From Nicotiana tabacum (lineage: Eukaryota; Streptophyta; Magnoliopsida; Solanales; Solanaceae), in assembly GCF_000715075.1 (NCBI RefSeq), contig NC_134082.1, positions 58,367,466 to 58,431,465 on the forward strand: a stretch of DNA of 64,000 nt. The letters are read 5' to 3'. Under the pieces are notes generated by a model. That model did no database searches. It was not told the origin of the DNA and saw nothing but the letters and a program-made list of their open reading frames with translations. Position 1 is the first letter of the stretch; each line of letters begins with the position of its first letter. Both the position numbers and the translations under genes were made by a program. This document shows positions 60,314 to 64,000 of the stretch, in pieces.

Positions 60314-61796
60314 TCAGCAATAATATATCTTAAGGTGTGCCACATTCCAGTTGTTGGGCAACTTTTCTCCATCTTGATTTTCTAACTCGCATGACCCTTT
60401 CCCGGTGACAGTTGAAACCCGGTAGGGGCCTTCCCATGTTGGTCCTAGCTTCCCCGCATTGAGCTCTTGGGTGTTCTGGGTTACTTTCCTTAAAACCAAA
60501 TCTCCTACTTTGGAAAAATGGAGGGTGTCTCTTCGATTGTAATCTCTCTCTATTCTATGCTTTTGGGTTGCCATCCTTATATATTCCAAGTCCCTGTGTT
60601 CATCGAGCAGCTCCAAGTTGACTAACATTTATTCATTGGTCCTTCTTCGTTTGCCCGTAAATATCTCAGGGTAGGCTCCCCTACTTCCATCGGGATCAGG
60701 GCTTCTGCTCCGTATACAAGAGAGAAATGAGTTTCTCTCGTGCTTGATTTGGTCGTTGTTCGGTACGCCCATAATACACCTGGTAGCTCTTCAGGCCATT
60801 TACCTTTAGCTGCTTCCAATCTCTTTTTGAGATTTTTTATAATCACTTTGTTTGTTGATTCTGCTTGACCGTTTGCGCTCGAGTGATAGGGTGATGATGT
60901 GATCCTTTTGATTTTCCAGTCTTCAAGGAACTTCGTGACCTTTGCGCCTATAAATTATGACCCGTTGTCGCAGGCTATTTCTTTTGGTATCCAAATATGC
61001 AAATTATATTCTCCCACAAGAAATCTACCACTTCACGTTCACCGATCTTCTGATAAAGACCTGCTTCAACCCACTTAGAAAAATAGTCAGTTAAAATCAA
61101 AAGAAATATTACCTTACTGGGGGCTGGTAGTAGTGGTCCGACAATATCTATTCCCTACTTCATGAACGACCATGGTGATAGGTTGATGTACCAACGATGC
61201 ATCGCGTTGATATTTATCACATTTTTGAACATAAGCTTTGGCGTCTTATTCCATCCGGGGCCAATATTATCCTGCCCTAATTAATTTTAACACTAAGGAA
61301 TCTGCGCCTGAATGATTTCCGCAGATCCCTTCGCGGACTTCTTGCAAAACATAATTAGCTTCAGAGGCTCCCAAACATCAGGCCAATGGGCCTTGGAATG
61401 ATCTTCGGTACAATTGACCCCCTTTAAGCTGCATCGAGCTGCTTTAGTGTGCAGTGATCAAGATGCCTTAGGATCTTCAGGCAATTTCCTATGCTCGAGA
61501 TAGTCAATAATCTCGTTTCTCCAGTCCCAGACCAAATTAGTTGTATCTACCTTGTAATAGCTATCGACATCCAGTACCGAGTGCATAAGCTATATGACTG
61601 TATCGAAGTCTAATCCTTTCATCTCTGTGGATGATCCACGGTTAGCTAGTGCATCTGCTTCTGCATTTTCTTCCCTCGGTATATGCGTAATTGACCATTC
61701 TCGTAACCGAGTGAGCAGAGCCTGGACCTTCATTATGTATTGTTGCATGCGTTCCTCTTTGGCTTCGAAGATCTCGTAGACCTGATTTACCACCAA
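60314..61796 (-). pseudogene. RNase H and integrase of the second Tat element, truncated
   Basis: Minus strand, high to low: RNase H end (61590-61796; SITHIPREENAEADALANRG), then a degenerate stretch, then integrase with ACDNGS near 60968 and QAESTNK near 60865, the LWAYRTTTKSST segment (60622-60846), and the C-terminal LGPTWEGPYRVSTVTGKGS (60314-60628). Frameshifts separate the parts. The second Asp and the Glu of the integrase triad survive here. The 5' portion is cut at 61797 by an LTR and probably continues beyond the window. Confidence 0.8.
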
Positions 61797-64000
61797 TGTA
61801 AAGCCCCAAAAAATTTTGCTTAGTAATTTAAGATTTCGTGGTGCCAAGGTAGGCTAATTATTTTATCTTGAGTGCAAATGAGTATTAATGATATTATGGA
61901 CATCATTTGGATATGGTAAAAAGTGTATAAGTCATATTATAAGTCGTTTGGGGTCTAAGGAGAGGCCTAACTCTAAGCCAAGTTGGAAAAATTTCACAAT
62001 AGGTAAAAGTTGTAAGTGAATGTGCACAAGACCTCACTTTGGACAAGCATATCTCTAGATATATAAAGTGTTGATTGATGAACAATCTATTATATTAAAG
62101 CCCTTTGCGTGTAGTTCCCAACGTAACAAACCGTTCGTCATTTGGAGGTATATACAGAAAGTTATGACCATTTTACTGGATATGCGTCACCAACGCGCCC
62201 AGGAGCGCGGCCGCGGCAAACCACGGCAAACCAAGGTTTTTCTGCCTGTAAACCGTGACGGACCGCAGAGGAACGCGCTGGAACATGTAAAATTTCGAAA
62301 ATACCCCTGGTCAGTGTAAAAACCGAAGGAGTTTTACATTTCCTTCATTTTTTTATCATTCAGACTCGAATTTTGGGGTTTTCTTCACCCTCTCAAGACC
62401 TCCAACCCCTCCCATCTTCAAGGTAAGCAATCTTCATTAACTTGGTGTAAAATTCCATTATTCTTACACTAGTATTTATGAAATCTACTCATAAAATACA
62501 TAGATCTTCAAGAAATTCCTTCAAGAACTCAAAGGAGGGTTTTGCAAGATTTCTTCCAAAAGGTAATCCTACTCCCCTTAGACTTACATGTATGAATTTA
62601 TTATGGGTATATGAGTGTGAATTAAGTATTGGGACTCTTGGTGTGGTGATTAGAAGCCATAAGTTCCTAATATAAATACATAGTCATTGTAGAGATTGGA
62701 AGGTGATTATTTGATGGAATTTTGTTGGTTGGGTGAAGATGGGTTGTCACACATATGTTGTTGGAAGTTATAAATTGGTTAGGAATGATGGTGGAATGAA
62801 TTGTTGGTTAATGGTGATAGTTGGGTGAACCAATACTATAGTTATGAGGTGTAAAGATCTATACCTACAAGGTGTTTGATGATATGCCTAAATGGCATAA
62901 GTTACAGAATTTATTACTAATATTGGCCCTATTGAATGTTGTATTGTAGATTGAGGTTGCTTAAGTGTATTGGATCATTGTAGTATCATTAAGGGCGAAT
63001 TTGAGGTATGTATGGCTAACTTTAACTCTTGTAGAATCCCCTTGTTGTGACGAGCATTCGGTATATGTACCTTGTATGAAAATATGTGTATTGATTATCT
63101 TAGTTTATTTTCACACCACCGTGTTATATGTGATTGTGAAAAGTGATTTGATGTGCGTACCTTATTATGTGCTAATCTTGTAAATGCTTGAAGATGACGA
63201 TATGGGAGTATGTGTTAACGAATGAAAGAACGTTAATGTGTCCAAATGTGGGAATGTGTATAATGGATACACCCTGTGTGGTAAGCAATGAAAGATGGTA
63301 TTGTGAAATGACGTAAATGAGTCGAACGATTACGACAACACCTTGTACATAAATTACTGCTTGGTGACATCTATGGTGTCTTGGGCCCAAATGTATGAAT
63401 TCTTGATATGAACTTGTGCTTCCTTGAAATGATGATTCTTGTGATTAATATGCTTTGAATGTTGCTGGTTAAGTCTCACGATATAATGGTGTAAGTAAAT
63501 GGCAACAAACCAAGTGTGTGTGTGAATGTGTTCATGTGGTAAGAACTGTGTAACAAATGATGGAAAGAAATCGTAATTGATGCAATTGAAACAACTGTGG
63601 TAATATCATACATGACTTGTCGCGGGCAATTATCGTTGTGACTTAAATTGTATACGGGCTATTGCATATGATTGAAATGTTATTGATGTTATGAAAATTC
63701 TTTGTGAATTATAGTTGTTGTCTTGTGAAATTTGATTGTCCAATGGGATCGGGTTGCGCGCCGCAACACGAAGGTATAAGGTGTGGGTTGTGGTGATAAG
63801 GGTGGCCGAGGTAATAAGGGTGGAAAAGTGATCGAAATCACTATTGGAATGAAAATATGTGAAAGTTGTGAAACCATTGATGTGATGAAATAATGTTGAA
63901 AGGGGAAAAGGAGAGATTGTGGAGCTTGTTTGGCTTTGGTTGTTCCCTTCATGAGCATTGGATTGTTGATTCTATTACTGTTTGTTACATGTGTATTTCT
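61797..64000 (+). mobile_element. Gypsy-type LTR, plus strand, cut by window end
   Basis: TGTAAAGCCCC begins exactly where the RNase H reading stops. The following 2.2 kb is non-coding, with a CG-rich patch (GCGCGGCCGCGG near 62206) and a GGGTTGCGCGCCGCAACA string near 63751 that also occurs in similar form in the LTR at about 34575. This is an LTR inserted into the Tat element. Its other end, and whether an internal region follows, are outside the window. Short open frames within it are not genes. Confidence 0.6.

Noticed and set aside
62160..62300. Possible plastid insert or rRNA fragment suggested by high GC
   Set aside because: The GC-rich patch is short, sits inside LTR-like sequence and does not read as rRNA, tRNA or a plastid gene.

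Overview
This is plant nuclear DNA, most likely from a Solanaceae species and plausibly Nicotiana. It is AT-rich, spliced, and packed with nested LTR retrotransposons whose domain order and LTR style fit Solanaceae families. The species call is inference from family recognition, not from a search. One ordinary host gene is visible: a minus-strand gene for a PH-RCC1-FYVE-BRX (PRAF-type) protein at 45967-52836. Nearly everything else is transposon-derived.

Layout. 1-891: minus-strand LTR cut by the window edge. About 1700-2701: plus-strand LTR with a 34-bp tandem repeat and a TATA box. 2702-35266: a degenerate plus-strand Ty3/gypsy element (Tekay/chromovirus type). Its gag is split by a 21.7-kb minus-strand Tat/Ogre-type element (4028-25690) flanked by a perfect GTAGT target-site duplication. 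Its pol is split by an inverted LTR (26628-29414). 36726-41626: a Ty1/copia element with 388-bp LTRs and a CTTAC target-site duplication. 37983-46572: a 4257-bp segment, covering most of that copia element plus the last two exons of the PRAF gene, present twice in direct orientation with 76 bp of filler between the copies. 45967-52836: the PRAF gene, with a SINE in intron 1. 54190-55370: a repeat carrying a palindromic minisatellite. About 55.4-61.8 kb: part of a second Tat-lineage element, with pol on the minus strand and a spliced antisense ORF on the plus strand. 61797-64000: start of another gypsy-type LTR.

How the parts interact. The copia element landed two bases beyond the PRAF stop codon, separating the gene from its original 3' flank. 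A later tandem duplication copied copia sequence and the BRX-encoding 3' end of the gene. The copy joined to the gene keeps the BRX tryptophan. The detached copy has changed it to cysteine. All the retrotransposon coding regions examined are broken, mostly by changes consistent with cytosine deamination. The most noteworthy structures are the copia/PRAF tandem duplication, the palindromic array with higher-order periodicity, and the antisense spliced ORF of the second Tat element.
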